Numbered from the stretch's first letter, positions 17,037 through 26,062 are shown. The stretch: 64,000 bases of DNA from JANQFM01 sp035471925 (GCA_035471925.1 DATIPO010000005.1:1-64000); one strand, 5' to 3'. Notes: generated by a model not told the origin, from the sequence alone. Made by a program: numbers and translations.

Positions 17037-18410
17037 GTGTCGGCTGACTTGAGCGACACGATCATAGCTTTGGCCACGCCTCCCGGCCGGAGCGCCATCG
17101 CGGTCCTGCGACTGAGCGGCCCCGATTGCCTGGGCTTCCTGAGCGCCCGTGCCCGGGGGCAGGGGTGGAAGGATCGTCCCCGAGAGTCCTTCCTGACTCG
17201 CTTGATGGACGCCCAAGGGCAAGAGATTGATCAGGCACTGGTAACCTACTTCCCCAGCCCCCATTCCTACACCGGACAAGATGTTGTCGAAATCTCCGTC
17301 CATGGCAGCACTTGGGTGTGTCGGACGCTGCTCCAAAGCGCCCTCGATTTTGGTCTCCGTCTGGCCCAGCCCGGAGAGTTCACCCAAAGAGCCTTTTTGT
17401 TGGGGAAGATGGACCTGCTTCAGGCTGAAGGCGTGCGAGATCTGATCGACAGCGAAACAGGATTTCAGGCCCGAGTGGCCCGCCAACAGTTGGACGGCGA
17501 GCTGAGCCGGCGCCTGGCTCCATTCAAGGATGAGCTGGTGAGTGTGATCTCGCACATGGAGACGGCTCTCGAATTCGTGGAAGATGAGGTGGCGCCGGAG
17601 GGGCGTGAGAGGCTGACCGGACGGCTGGCGGGAGGCGTTGGATTTCTGGCCGATCTGGAAGAGAGTTTCCAGGTGGGCAGGCTAGTGCGTGACGGTATTA
17701 CGATAGCGCTCGTAGGTCGTCCCAACGTGGGCAAATCGAGTATCTTCAACGCCCTCATGAGAGCCGACAGGGCCATCGTGACGGAGGTTCCGGGAACCAC
17801 TCGGGATGCTCTGCGCGAACGGCTCAACTTGCATGGGATCCCGGTGCAGATGGTGGATACAGCGGGAATCCGGGAGTCCGCTGACGAGGTGGAGCGGCTG
17901 GGTGTGGAACGGACCTTGAGGGAGGTGGCGGAGGCCGACGTGGCGGTCTTTGTGGTGGACGGAGCGGAGGCCTTCTCCGACGAAGATAGTAGGTCGTGGG
18001 GCGCGGTCCGTGGTTTGAAGCCTCTTTTGGTGGTCAACAAGCGGGATAAGGGTGTCATGATCGAAGTTCCCTCGGAGGTTGAGGGGGCCTGCAGCGGTCG
18101 CATTGAGGTGTCGGCCCTCAAGGACGAGGGTTTGGAAGAGTTGCGGGAGCGTCTTTGGAGTTTGGCAGGGGGGGAGGGGGCCTCCTCGCTGGAGGGAGCT
18201 TTACTGACTAGCGTGAGGCAGCAACAGTGCGTGAAGGAATGCCGGCAGGCTTTGATGGCGGGGTTGGAAGGTTATCGCAGGGGTCTGAGCGAAGAATTCG
18301 CCCTTTATGATCTGCGCCGGGCCTTGGAGGCGCTGGGGCGTCTGACAGGAGAAGTGACGTTGGACGAGGTCCTGAACGAGATCTTCTCCAACTTCTGTAT
18401 TGGCAAGTAG
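17037..18410 (+). CDS. mnmE: tRNA modification GTPase MnmE
   Basis: A 457-residue MnmE from GTG at 17037. The N-terminal tetrahydrofolate-binding domain starts SDTIIALATPPGRSAIAVLR and includes SYTGQDVVEISVHGS. The inserted G domain near residues 220-380 has GRPNVGKSSIFNAL, PGTTRDALRE, DTAGIRESADEVE and NKRDKG. It ends with the invariant FCIGK, whose Cys is needed for activity. With MnmG (20956-22827) it makes the 5-carboxymethylaminomethyl group on uridine 34 of certain tRNAs. It is the last gene of the rpmH-to-mnmE run and faces parB. Confidence 0.97.
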   Translation: MSADLSDTIIALATPPGRSAIAVLRLSGPDCLGFLSARARGQGWKDRPRESFLTRLMDAQGQEIDQALVTYFPSPHSYTGQDVVEISVHGSTWVCRTLLQSALDFGLRLAQPGEFTQRAFLLGKMDLLQAEGVRDLIDSETGFQARVARQQLDGELSRRLAPFKDELVSVISHMETALEFVEDEVAPEGRERLTGRLAGGVGFLADLEESFQVGRLVRDGITIALVGRPNVGKSSIFNALMRADRAIVTEVPGTTRDALRERLNLHGIPVQMVDTAGIRESADEVERLGVERTLREVAEADVAVFVVDGAEAFSDEDSRSWGAVRGLKPLLVVNKRDKGVMIEVPSEVEGACSGRIEVSALKDEGLEELRERLWSLAGGEGASSLEGALLTSVRQQQCVKECRQALMAGLEGYRRGLSEEFALYDLRRALEALGRLTGEVTLDEVLNEIFSNFCIGK

Positions 18411-18577
18411 GGTTTCGACAGATGGAGGCTTGCCGCAAGGAGGTTGGCGCAAGCACCGTCGCTGCCTGCCCTCTGAAGCCTAGGCGAAGAAGGGGCCTAT
18501 GCGTCCAGGGGTTGACATTCCCGAACGCTGAAGGCGTGCAATAGCGGCGCGGGTTGGCTCAAACTTTCGACAGGCCG

Positions 18578-19429
18578 CTAATCTTCCCGGTCCAGCATCA
18601 TGGAATAGAGGCGATTGAGGTCTTCCTCGTCGTGATAGTGGATGACGATTTGCCCGGCTGGGCCGCGGCTCCGGATTTCGACCTTGGCCTGCCAGCGGTC
18701 TTCCAGGCTTTCTTCAGCGGCACGGATGTTGGGATCCTTGCGGCGTGGCGGCTTTTCCTGTGGGGGCTTAAGCATCTGCTGGACCCGCTTCTCCACTTGG
18801 CGGACGCTCAGGCCCCTCTTTTCGATAAGAGCAGCCAAATCCAGTTGTCGTGCGCGGTTGAGAGGCAGGAGGGCGCGGGCGTGCCCCATGCTGAGGCGTC
18901 CGGCTGAGACGGCCTCCTGAACTTTTTGGGGCAGCTTCAGGAGACGCAGGGTGTTGGCGACGGAGGATCGGCTGCGGGAGACGCGCTGGGCGACGTCCTC
19001 TTGGGTGAGGCCGAAATCGTCGATGAGAAGCTGGTAGGCTGTGGCCTCCTCGATGGGGCTGAGTTCTTCGCGCTGGATGTTTTCGACCAGCGCCAGTTCA
19101 ACCATGGACTGGTCTGACACGGTCTGGATGAGGGCGGGGATGCGGTGCAGTCCGGCTCTTTGGGAGGCGCGCCAGCGGCGTTCGCCGGCGATCAATTCAT
19201 AGCCGTCATCCGCAGGTCGAACCACGATGGGCTGGAGGAGGCCGTTCTCGCGGATGGAGGAGGCCAGCTCGTCAAGGGCCTCGGCGGAGAAATGGCTGCG
19301 GGGCTGGTAGGCATTGGGTTTGATCTTCTCAATGGGAAGTTGTTGCAGCGGAGAGGAACCGCCGGCCGAAGAGGGTTTGGATGGGAGGAGCGCGTCGAGT
19401 CCTTTCCCAAGTGCTTTTCGTTTGCTCAT
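18578..19429 (-). CDS. parB: Chromosome partitioning protein ParB
   Basis: A 283-residue ParB. It starts with the conserved KRKALGKGLDALLPS; the CTP/DNA-interaction N-domain has NAYQPRSHFSAEALDELASS and GERRWRASQRAGLHRIPAL; the central HTH is LTQEDVAQRVSRSRSSVANT. The C-terminal dimerisation part is EESLEDRWQAKVEI to the end. ParB loads on parS and spreads, and two perfect parS palindromes lie about 0.85 kb away upstream of parA. It follows parA by 13 bp on the minus strand. Confidence 0.96.
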   Translation of the reverse strand: MSKRKALGKGLDALLPSKPSSAGGSSPLQQLPIEKIKPNAYQPRSHFSAEALDELASSIRENGLLQPIVVRPADDGYELIAGERRWRASQRAGLHRIPALIQTVSDQSMVELALVENIQREELSPIEEATAYQLLIDDFGLTQEDVAQRVSRSRSSVANTLRLLKLPQKVQEAVSAGRLSMGHARALLPLNRARQLDLAALIEKRGLSVRQVEKRVQQMLKPPQEKPPRRKDPNIRAAEESLEDRWQAKVEIRSRGPAGQIVIHYHDEEDLNRLYSMMLDRED

Positions 19430-19442
19430 AGGTATTTAAGTG

Positions 19443-20234
19443 TTAGCCGACGGTGGCGGCGCTGGGCTGGAGATTCATACGGTCCAGAAGTTCCCTGGCC
19501 AGCTCCAGATAGGAGCGGGCACCTCGGGAACGGGGGTCGTAGAGGAGTATCGGCTTGCCGAAGCTGGGGGCCTCGGCCAGGCGGACGTTGCGGGGAATTA
19601 CGGTCTCAAGGAGATAGTCGCTGAGGTGGCCGGCGACGGTGTCTTGGATCTGGGAGGCTAAGTTGAGCCGGTCGTCGAACATGGTCAGGAAAACGCCCTC
19701 GATATGGAGGCCGGGATTGAAATTGTCCTGGACCCGTTGCACGGTCCCCAGCAGATCCGAGAGGCCTTCCAGGGCGAAATATTCGCATTGAATGGGCACC
19801 AGCAGGGAATCAGCGGCCACCAGGGCGTTCAGGGTCAGGATGCCCAGACTCGGGGGACAGTCGATAAGAATCAGATCAAAGCCGCCGGTCAGCGGTTGAA
19901 GAACCTCGCGCAGGCGGAACTGAGATCGGTCCTGATCGAGGAGCTCAAGGGTGGCACCGGTCAGATCGCGATTGGAAGGCAGCAGAGAGAGATTCTCGAT
20001 CTCGGTTTCACGGAGGGCCTGCTGCACAGGCACGCCGTCGATCAGGCAGTGATAGACGGAAGGTTGCAGGTCGATCTTGCTGAATCCGATGCCGGAGGTG
20101 GTGTTGCCTTGGGGGTCGAGGTCCGCCAGCAGGACCCGCAAATCGGCGGCAGCCAGCGAAGCGGCCAAATTGATGGCAGTGGTGGTCTTCCCCACGCCTC
20201 CTTTTTGGTTGACGATGGCGATGGTCTTGGGCAT
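19443..20234 (-). CDS. parA: Chromosome partitioning ATPase ParA
   Basis: A 263-residue Walker-type ATPase: TIAIVNQKGGVGKTTTAINL (deviant Walker A), LLADLDPQGNTTSGIGF, DLILIDCPPSLGILTLNAL and VLIPIQCEYFALEGL-like sequence. The ATG ending at 20234 fits the family start. The longer open frame reads through the parS sites and was rejected. TGTTATTCT ends 7 nt before the ATG and there is no Shine-Dalgarno, so the message is probably leaderless. ParA binds DNA non-specifically and, with ParB-parS, positions the origin region. Confidence 0.96.
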   Translation of the reverse strand: MPKTIAIVNQKGGVGKTTTAINLAASLAAADLRVLLADLDPQGNTTSGIGFSKIDLQPSVYHCLIDGVPVQQALRETEIENLSLLPSNRDLTGATLELLDQDRSQFRLREVLQPLTGGFDLILIDCPPSLGILTLNALVAADSLLVPIQCEYFALEGLSDLLGTVQRVQDNFNPGLHIEGVFLTMFDDRLNLASQIQDTVAGHLSDYLLETVIPRNVRLAEAPSFGKPILLYDPRSRGARSYLELARELLDRMNLQPSAATVG

Positions 20235-20241
20235 GCGAGGC

Positions 20242-20250
20242 AGAATAACA
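20242..20250 (-). promoter_or_regulatory. Extended -10 element of parA
   Basis: On the minus strand TGTTATTCT matches TGNTANNNT and its last base is 7 nt from the parA ATG. Confidence 0.5.
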
Positions 20251-20265
20251 CGAAAGGAGGGGCAA

Positions 20266-20281
20266 TGTTCCACGTGGAACA
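20266..20281. promoter_or_regulatory. parS site 1
   Basis: TGTTCCACGTGGAACA is a perfect 16-bp palindrome and a known form of the ParB-binding parS consensus. It lies just upstream of parA. Confidence 0.93.
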
Positions 20282-20292
20282 GAAAGGCCCGA

Positions 20293-20308
20293 TGTTCCAC
20301 GTGGAACA
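20293..20308. promoter_or_regulatory. parS site 2
   Basis: A second identical TGTTCCACGTGGAACA palindrome, 27 bp (start to start) from the first, between parA and rsmG. Confidence 0.93.
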
Positions 20309-20350
20309 CCTGCCGACCCCTGGCCGCAACCGTCTAATCCGACCGTTGAG

Positions 20351-20959
20351 CTACCTGAAAACGAGGCGGGAAACCCATCGGTTCCGGGAGCCCGGCACGC
20401 GGACCCGCTCCTCGGTTTCGTAGTCCACGCGACCGCTGACCGGAACTTGGCGGCCGTGCAAAGCCAGCAGCGGAATGCCACGCTCTGCCAGCATGCCCTC
20501 CAGCGCCGAGGAAGTCTTCAAGGCCCGAACCGAGGCGGCGTCTACCTCATCCCAGGCGGTGTAGTCTTCGGCCCGGCCCGAGAAGACGCGGCTGTTGAGC
20601 CGACAGGCCCGAACCGCCTGATTCAGGAAAACGCCCTTGCGCTGGTTGCTCTCCAGAAGCCTCACGTCTAATGCCGGTCTCAAGAGAGCAAAGGCCAGGC
20701 CTGGAAGTCCGGCTCCCGCGCCGATGTCGGCCAAACAACCTTCATCGGCCCGCAAAAGCCGGTCGGCTGCCAGAAACCCTTCGAAGAAATGGAACTCCAG
20801 CAACTCCGGGTAGGACTTCACGGCGGTCAGCGAGAGGCGGCGGTTCCACTTGGCGAGCAGATCCCAATACCGCTCCATGGCCTCAATCTGGCCCGCGTCC
20901 AGTTCGACATCAAAGCGTCTTTGCAACTCCTCGACAAGGGAGGCCTCCCGCGCACTCAA
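20351..20959 (-). CDS. rsmG: 16S rRNA (guanine-N7) methyltransferase RsmG
   Basis: A 202-residue GidB/RsmG protein. The N-terminal helices read YWDLLAKWNRRLSLTAVKSY, the SAM-binding loop is CLADIGAGAGLPGLAFALL, and RLLESNQRKGVFLNQAVRAC and VRALKTSSALEGML follow. It methylates N7 of G527 (E. coli numbering) in 16S rRNA. Its ATG overlaps the mnmG stop (ATGA at 20956-20959), so the two are coupled as in many bacteria. Confidence 0.95.
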   Translation of the reverse strand: MSAREASLVEELQRRFDVELDAGQIEAMERYWDLLAKWNRRLSLTAVKSYPELLEFHFFEGFLAADRLLRADEGCLADIGAGAGLPGLAFALLRPALDVRLLESNQRKGVFLNQAVRACRLNSRVFSGRAEDYTAWDEVDAASVRALKTSSALEGMLAERGIPLLALHGRQVPVSGRVDYETEERVRVPGSRNRWVSRLVFR

Positions 20960-22827
20960 GCGTTTCTCCGCTCATTGAGGGTCAAATGGATGTTGAGGAT
21001 GGAAACCGCCGCCGGTGTCACGCCCGGAATCCTGGAGGCCTGGCCCAAGCTCTCAGGACGCACGCGTCCAAAGCGCTCTCTCATCTCGCCTGAGAGGCCT
21101 TCCACCGCCGCGAAGTCGAAATCGCCGGGTATGCGCCGACCCTCCATTTTACGCACCCGCTCCACGTCGCGCTCCTGCTGGCGGATGTAGCCCTGATACT
21201 TGACCTCGGTCTCGACGACCTCAGCCTCCCCATCCATGAGCTCCACTCCGCCCTCGTCCAGAATCCCCGCCAAGTCATTGAGGGTGCACTCCGGACGCCG
21301 CACAAGCTGAGCCAGGTTGAGACCCGCCTGGGCCTGAAAGCGCTCTTGGAGGGCAGGGAAACACCCGCTCTCGCGCTGAAGATGCGACGATTCCAAAAAG
21401 CCGACAGCGGCTTCGATCCGCTCCCACTTGGATTCGACCTGACCCATCTCCTGGTCTGAAATCAGGCCCAGGACGTGTCCGTGAGCAGCCAGCCGCCGGT
21501 CGGCGTTGTCGATCCGCAGCAGTAGCCGGTATTCGGCGCGGGAGGTGAACATGCGGTAGGGCTCGTCCACGCCCCGCGTAACCAAGTCATCGATGAGAAT
21601 CCCGATATAGCTCTCGTCGCGCGCCAGTATCAACGGCCCACGGTCCTGCACGGCCAACGCTGCGTTTGCCCCCGCCATCAAGCCTTGCGCCGCTGCCTCC
21701 TCGTAGCCGGTGGTGCCGTTGATCTGGCCGGCGTGGTAAAGGCCACCAACTCGACGAGTCTCCAAGGTGCTCCTGAGCTGGCGCGGCTGGACGAAATCGT
21801 ACTCCACCGCATAGCCGGGGCGCACCATCGAGGCCTCCTCCAATCCCTCAATGGAGGCCACCATCTCCTTCTGAATGTCCACCGGCATGCTGGTGGAAAA
21901 GCCGTTGACGTAAACCAAAGGCGAATCGATGCCTTCCGGCTCCAGGAAGAGCTGGTGCTGAGAGCGATCAGCGAAACGCCGGATCTTGTCCTCGATGGAT
22001 GGACAGTAGCGGGGGCCCAAGGCGGTCAGGGTGCCGCCCAGCAGGGGACTGCGGTCGGCATTCTCGCGAATCAAATCGTGCACCCGCTGGTTGGTGTAGG
22101 CGATCCAGCAGTCGATCTGCGGCAGTGCCGTCTCCCGGGTCCGGAAGGAGAAAAAAGTTGGATCATCGTCACCCGGCTGGACGGGGAAGCGGCCGAAGTC
22201 GATGCTGGCACGCTCCAAGCGCGGAGGCGTCCCGGTCTTCAGCCGGCCTACTTCAAAGCCGATTTCGCGCACCGAATCAGCCAACTTGACCGCCGCCCGC
22301 TCGCCTGAGCGTCCGGCCCGGAATTGCTGGCCGCCCACGTGACAGACGCCGTTCAAAAAGGTTCCGGTGGTTAGAATTACGCAGCGGCAGGAGACCTTCT
22401 CGCCGCCGGCCACTTCGATCCCGACGACGCGTTCCTTCTGGCGCAGGATGGCCGTGACCTCGCCCTCCACCAAATCAAGGGAGGGGATTCCCCTCAAAGT
22501 CTTCTGCATTTCGATACGGTAGCGCTCCTTGTCGCTCTGGCAACGGGGCGCCTGGACAGCCGGCCCACGGCTGCGGTTGAGAAGACGGAACTGAATCCCC
22601 GTCAAATCGGCCTGACGCCCCATGATCCCGCCCAAGGCGTCGATTTCGCGCACCAAATGGCCCTTGGCGATGCCCCCGATGGCAGGATTGCACGACATCT
22701 GGCCGATCATGTCCAAGTTGATCGTGAACAGCGCCGTGGAAACCCCCATGCGAGCCGCAGCCGCAGCGGCTTCACATCCTGCGTGGCCTCCCCCGATCAC
22801 GATCACATCGTAGTGGCGTGCGCTCAT
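20956..22827 (-). CDS. mnmG: tRNA uridine-34 modification FAD enzyme MnmG
   Basis: A 623-residue MnmG/GidA. The ATG ending at 22827 begins SARHYDVIVIGGGHAGCEAA (FAD site). Further marks are MSCNPAIGGIAKGHLVREID, LKTGTPPRL, the family signature GPRYCPSIEDKIRRFADRSQ, GQINGTTGYEEAAAQGLMAG and the C-terminal MnmE-binding domain with VKYQGYIRQQERDVERV and IPGDFDF. It works with MnmE on tRNA wobble uridines. TATAAT lies 9 nt before the ATG with no Shine-Dalgarno between. It diverges from selD, the two starts being 80 bp apart. Confidence 0.96.
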   Translation of the reverse strand: MSARHYDVIVIGGGHAGCEAAAAAARMGVSTALFTINLDMIGQMSCNPAIGGIAKGHLVREIDALGGIMGRQADLTGIQFRLLNRSRGPAVQAPRCQSDKERYRIEMQKTLRGIPSLDLVEGEVTAILRQKERVVGIEVAGGEKVSCRCVILTTGTFLNGVCHVGGQQFRAGRSGERAAVKLADSVREIGFEVGRLKTGTPPRLERASIDFGRFPVQPGDDDPTFFSFRTRETALPQIDCWIAYTNQRVHDLIRENADRSPLLGGTLTALGPRYCPSIEDKIRRFADRSQHQLFLEPEGIDSPLVYVNGFSTSMPVDIQKEMVASIEGLEEASMVRPGYAVEYDFVQPRQLRSTLETRRVGGLYHAGQINGTTGYEEAAAQGLMAGANAALAVQDRGPLILARDESYIGILIDDLVTRGVDEPYRMFTSRAEYRLLLRIDNADRRLAAHGHVLGLISDQEMGQVESKWERIEAAVGFLESSHLQRESGCFPALQERFQAQAGLNLAQLVRRPECTLNDLAGILDEGGVELMDGEAEVVETEVKYQGYIRQQERDVERVRKMEGRRIPGDFDFAAVEGLSGEMRERFGRVRPESLGQASRIPGVTPAAVSILNIHLTLNERRNA

Positions 22828-22836
22828 AGGCCGTCC

Positions 22837-22842
22837 ATTATA
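22837..22842 (-). promoter_or_regulatory. -10 element of mnmG
   Basis: A perfect TATAAT on the minus strand ending 9 nt before the mnmG start; the transcript would begin almost at the ATG. Confidence 0.5.
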
Positions 22843-22895
22843 GCGCGGTCCGGCTGGAGGCTGAGGGTGCCCCACAGCCGCCGCCGCCTCTCGTC

Positions 22896-22901
22896 TATAA
22901 T
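22896..22901 (+). promoter_or_regulatory. -10 element of selD
   Basis: A perfect TATAAT ending 6 nt before the selD ATG at 22908. Together with the mnmG -10 it makes a compact divergent promoter. Confidence 0.5.
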
Positions 22902-22907
22902 GCCGCC

Positions 22908-23954
22908 ATGACCGACAAGAGAAAGAGATTGACGGAACTGGTGTCCTGCGCCGGTTGAGCGTCTAAGCTGGCACCGGAGGTGCTGCAAGACGTGCTGGGT
23001 CATTTGAAGGGGTGGGACGATCCCCACGTTCTGGTCGGCTATCAGACGGCCGACGACGGCGGAGTGTATCAACTCAGCGAGGACATGGCCCTGGTGCAGA
23101 GCGTCGACTTCTTTACTCCCGTCGTGGATGACCCCTTCCAGTATGGACAGATCGCCGCCGCCAACGCCCTGAGCGACATCTACGCCATGGGGGGCGAGCC
23201 CCGATTCGCCCTTTCCATCGTCGGTTTCCCCAAGAAAGGGCTCGACCAAGGCATCCTGCGGGAGATTGCTCAAGGGGGGACAGAGAAGCTGCGCGAAGCC
23301 AAGGTTCCCGTGGTCGGCGGACACTCGGTCCAAGATCCCGAGATCAAGTTCGGCTACTGCGTCACGGGAACTGTTCGGCCCGGCCATTTCTGGACCAACG
23401 CCGGCGCCCGCCCGGGTGATGCGCTGGTTTTGACCAAGCCCATCGGGACCGGAATCATCACCACCGGCGTCAAGTTCCAGAAAACCAGCCAAGCGGTACT
23501 GAAGGCTGCCCTCAAGGTCATGCTCACCCTCAACGCCGCCGCCGCCAGGGTGGCATCGGGGTTTCACATCCATGCTGCCACCGACATCACCGGCTACGGC
23601 CTGATCGGCCACGCTTTTGAAATGGCCCGGGCGTCCGAGGTTCTGATGCGGCTTCGCGCCGACAGCATTCCTCTCATCGGCGGGACCCAAGACCTAGCCC
23701 AAATGGGCATGTTGCCGGGTGGAATCGAGTCCAACAGGTCATATGTGGGGGACGCTCTTTCGTGGAATTCAGTCCAAGAGCTGACCCAGCAGATTCTCCT
23801 CGATCCGCAAACTTCGGGAGGCCTCCTGCTCAGCCTGCCCCAGGATGAAGCCGCGGGGCTGCTGCAGGCGCTGGAAGACACCGGACACCGAGCCGCCGCC
23901 ATCGGCGAAGTGACGGATCAACAAGGCCAACCGCTGATCGAAGTCGTCGGCTAG
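22908..23954 (+). CDS. selD: Selenophosphate synthetase containing selenocysteine
   Basis: A 348-residue SelD if the TGA at 22956-22958 (codon 17) is read as Sec. The N-terminus reads LTELVSCAG-U-ASKLAPEVL, matching the position of the catalytic Cys17 and Lys20 of E. coli SelD (GAGCGCK). Downstream the family is clear: LVQSVDFFTPVVDDPFQYGQ, ANALSDIYAMGGEP, GGHSVQDPEIKFGY, TDITGYGLIGHAFEMA and LLDPQTSGGLLLSLP. It makes selenophosphate from selenide and ATP. A short stem (GCACC, loop GGA, GGTGC, 22971-22983) begins 12 nt after the UGA, a place where a bacterial SECIS would lie. selC at 11672 supports Sec decoding. A frame beginning at 22980 alone would lose the active site. Confidence 0.95.
22959..22997 (+). 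promoter_or_regulatory. Putative bacterial SECIS element in selD
   Basis: Directly after the in-frame UGA the mRNA can fold as GCACC/GGTGC (22971-22975 with 22979-22983) capped by GGA, with weaker flanking pairs. bSECIS elements sit in this window after UGA and show a G-rich loop. The fold was drawn by eye only. Confidence 0.4.
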
Positions 23955-24062
23955 TGTTCCCTGAAGCTCAAGGACTCACAAAGGCTGCCCGCCACGGCCC
24001 TCAGCGGGGTGGTGAAAAAGGGAAGGGAGTCACAACTCAACTCGCAAGGGGGCAGGGCTCAT

Positions 24063-24344
24063 TCACTCGGGTGAGATCTTGAGCTGACGCAGAAAGCGCT
24101 CGTCTTGTGAAGTGAGCTCCAGCTTGACTTTGGAGGACTGCCGCTTGCTGGGTTTGGAGGGCTGGTCCTCGTCTTCCTCGGATTGTTCGTTGAAGCCGAC
24201 TGTGGCCTCGACGATGAGGAAAACATCGTATCCCGTGTCCTGAATCTCGTGGATAATAGAGTTGATTTTGGGAGACTCGGTCAACGCCTCGTTAATGGCT
24301 TTCTCCAGTTTCTGCCGGTAATCTTTCAGGTGGTCGTCATTCAT
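24063..24344 (-). CDS. Small conserved-type hypothetical protein
   Basis: A 93-residue acidic/basic protein (MNDDHLKDYRQKLEKAINEA start). It has a predicted amphipathic N-terminal helix, a short beta-type stretch YDVFLIVEATVGF, a disordered charged linker (EQSEEDEDQPSKPSKRQS) and a final helix LTSQDERFLRQLKIS. No signal peptide, membrane segment or catalytic motif is visible. It is divergent from the mutase gene and lies alone. I do not recognise a family; the codon use looks like its neighbours, so it is probably real. Confidence 0.55.
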   Translation of the reverse strand: MNDDHLKDYRQKLEKAINEALTESPKINSIIHEIQDTGYDVFLIVEATVGFNEQSEEDEDQPSKPSKRQSSKVKLELTSQDERFLRQLKISPE

Positions 24345-24460
24345 TTGCCCGAGATTCCTTGCTTTGCTACCATCCGAACTGCTGCCGAGAAGGGTTGACT
24401 AGTCTATGGGATCTCATCCAAAAACACAAAAAGTATAGCAAATTCCCACGAGGGACGACA

Positions 24461-26062
24461 ATGGCTTCGGCACCCAGCAAAGGCGCACAACCCAAGTCCG
24501 AAAAACCTGCCCGGAAGGTCGTCTACCGACCCTCCGACTCCAGCAGCCTTAATTATCAAGAAGCGCTGAATGATCCCGGAGAGTATCCTTTTACCCGGGG
24601 AATCTACCCTAGCATGTATCAAGGACGGCTCTGGACGATGCGCCAATATGCGGGTTATGCCAGCGCTGCCGAGTCCAACCGCCGCTACCGCTACCTTCTT
24701 TCGCAGGGGACCACGGGACTTTCCGTGGCTTTCGACTTGCCCACCCAAATCGGCATCGACTCCACCCATGAACTGGCTGAAGGAGAAGTGGGAAAGGTCG
24801 GCGTGGCCATCGACAGCCTGCAGGACATGCGCCGTCTCTTCGACGGCATTCCACTCGACCGCGTCTCCACTTCCATGACCATCAACGCCACCGCCTCCAT
24901 CCTCTTGGCCCTTTATCTGGCGGTGGCCGACGAGCAGGGGGCACCCCGGGAAAAGCTTCGGGGGACCATCCAGAACGATCTGCTCAAGGAATACATTGCC
25001 CGCGGCACTTACATCTATCCTCCTCAGCCATCGCTGCGCCTGATCACTGACATCTTCGCTTTCTGCCACGAACAGGTCCCGCGCTGGAACACCATCTCGG
25101 TCAGCGGCTACCATATCCGCGAGGCCGGCTCGACGGCTGCACAGGAGCTGGCCTTCACCCTGGCCAACGGAGAGACTTACGTCCGGGCCGCCATCGAGAG
25201 AGGACTGGCGGTGGACGATTTCGCTCCCCGCATTTCCTTCTTCTTCAATTCCCACAACGACTTCCTGCAAGAAGTGGCCAAGTTCCGTGCCGCCCGCCGA
25301 CTGTGGGCCCGGCTGATGAAAGAGCATTTCAAGGCGGAGAATCCCAAGTCGTGGATGTTGCGTTTCCACACCCAGACGGCCGGAAGCACCTTGACGGCCC
25401 AGCAACCCGACAACAACGTCGTCCGGGTCACTCTGCAGGCATTGGCCGCGGTCATGGGCGGAACGCAGTCGCTGCACACCAATTCCAAAGACGAAGCATT
25501 GGGTCTGCCCACAGACGCCGCCGCGCGGCTGGCGCTCAGAACCCAGCAGGTGATTGCCCACGAGAGCGGCGCCGCTGATGTGGCCGATCCGCTGGGCGGA
25601 AGTTGGTATTTGGAGGCCCTGACCGATCGGATGGAAGAAGAGGCCCTGGCCTACATTCGGCGCATCCGGGAAATGGGCGGAATGCTGCGGGCTATCGAAA
25701 ACGGATATGTCCAGCGGGAAATCCAGAAGGCGGCCTACGAAGAGCAGCGCGCCTTAGAGGAAAAAGAGAAAATAGTGGTTGGCGTCAATGATTTCCAGCA
25801 AGAGGAAGAGGCGCCGATCGAAGTCCTCAAGATCGACCCCCGGGTCGAAGCCCGCCAGCGGGAGCGGCTGCAGGCGCTGAAGAGCGAGCGTGACGGCCAG
25901 CGCACCCAACAAGCCCTCGACCAAGTCCGCAAGTCGGCTCAGGAGGGAGACAACCTGATGCCGCCCATCGTCGACGCCGTCAAGGCTCTGGCTTCGGTAG
26001 GCGAGATTGCCGACGCCATGCGCGATGTCTTTGGAGAATATCAAGAAACCGTTGTCTTCTAA
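24461..26062 (+). CDS. Methylmalonyl-CoA mutase-type large subunit (no B12 domain)
   Basis: A 533-residue acyl-CoA mutase catalytic chain. Recognisable segments are FTRGIYPSMYQGRLWTMRQY, LSVAFDLPTQIGIDSTHE, VSTSMTINATASILLALYL, WNTISVSGYHIREAGSTAAQ, RFHTQTAGSTLTAQQPDNN and GGTQSLHTNSKDEALGLPTD. The ATG at 24461 follows GAGGGACGACA. The chain stops after the TIM-barrel part; the cobalamin-binding domain (DxHxxG) is absent, as in two-chain mutases, and no small subunit is in the window. It probably interconverts succinyl-CoA and methylmalonyl-CoA, but related chains act on isobutyryl- or ethylmalonyl-CoA, so the substrate is left open. Confidence 0.85.
   Translation: MASAPSKGAQPKSEKPARKVVYRPSDSSSLNYQEALNDPGEYPFTRGIYPSMYQGRLWTMRQYAGYASAAESNRRYRYLLSQGTTGLSVAFDLPTQIGIDSTHELAEGEVGKVGVAIDSLQDMRRLFDGIPLDRVSTSMTINATASILLALYLAVADEQGAPREKLRGTIQNDLLKEYIARGTYIYPPQPSLRLITDIFAFCHEQVPRWNTISVSGYHIREAGSTAAQELAFTLANGETYVRAAIERGLAVDDFAPRISFFFNSHNDFLQEVAKFRAARRLWARLMKEHFKAENPKSWMLRFHTQTAGSTLTAQQPDNNVVRVTLQALAAVMGGTQSLHTNSKDEALGLPTDAAARLALRTQQVIAHESGAADVADPLGGSWYLEALTDRMEEEALAYIRRIREMGGMLRAIENGYVQREIQKAAYEEQRALEEKEKIVVGVNDFQQEEEAPIEVLKIDPRVEARQRERLQALKSERDGQRTQQALDQVRKSAQEGDNLMPPIVDAVKALASVGEIADAMRDVFGEYQETVVF

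Noticed and set aside
18411..18577. Bidirectional terminator between mnmE and parB
   Set aside because: Only a weak CTTGC/GCAAG pair without U tracts; not enough to annotate.
22956..22958. TGA in selD as a nonsense mutation
   Set aside because: It stands exactly at the catalytic Cys/Sec position, and a tRNA-Sec gene is present, so Sec decoding explains it.
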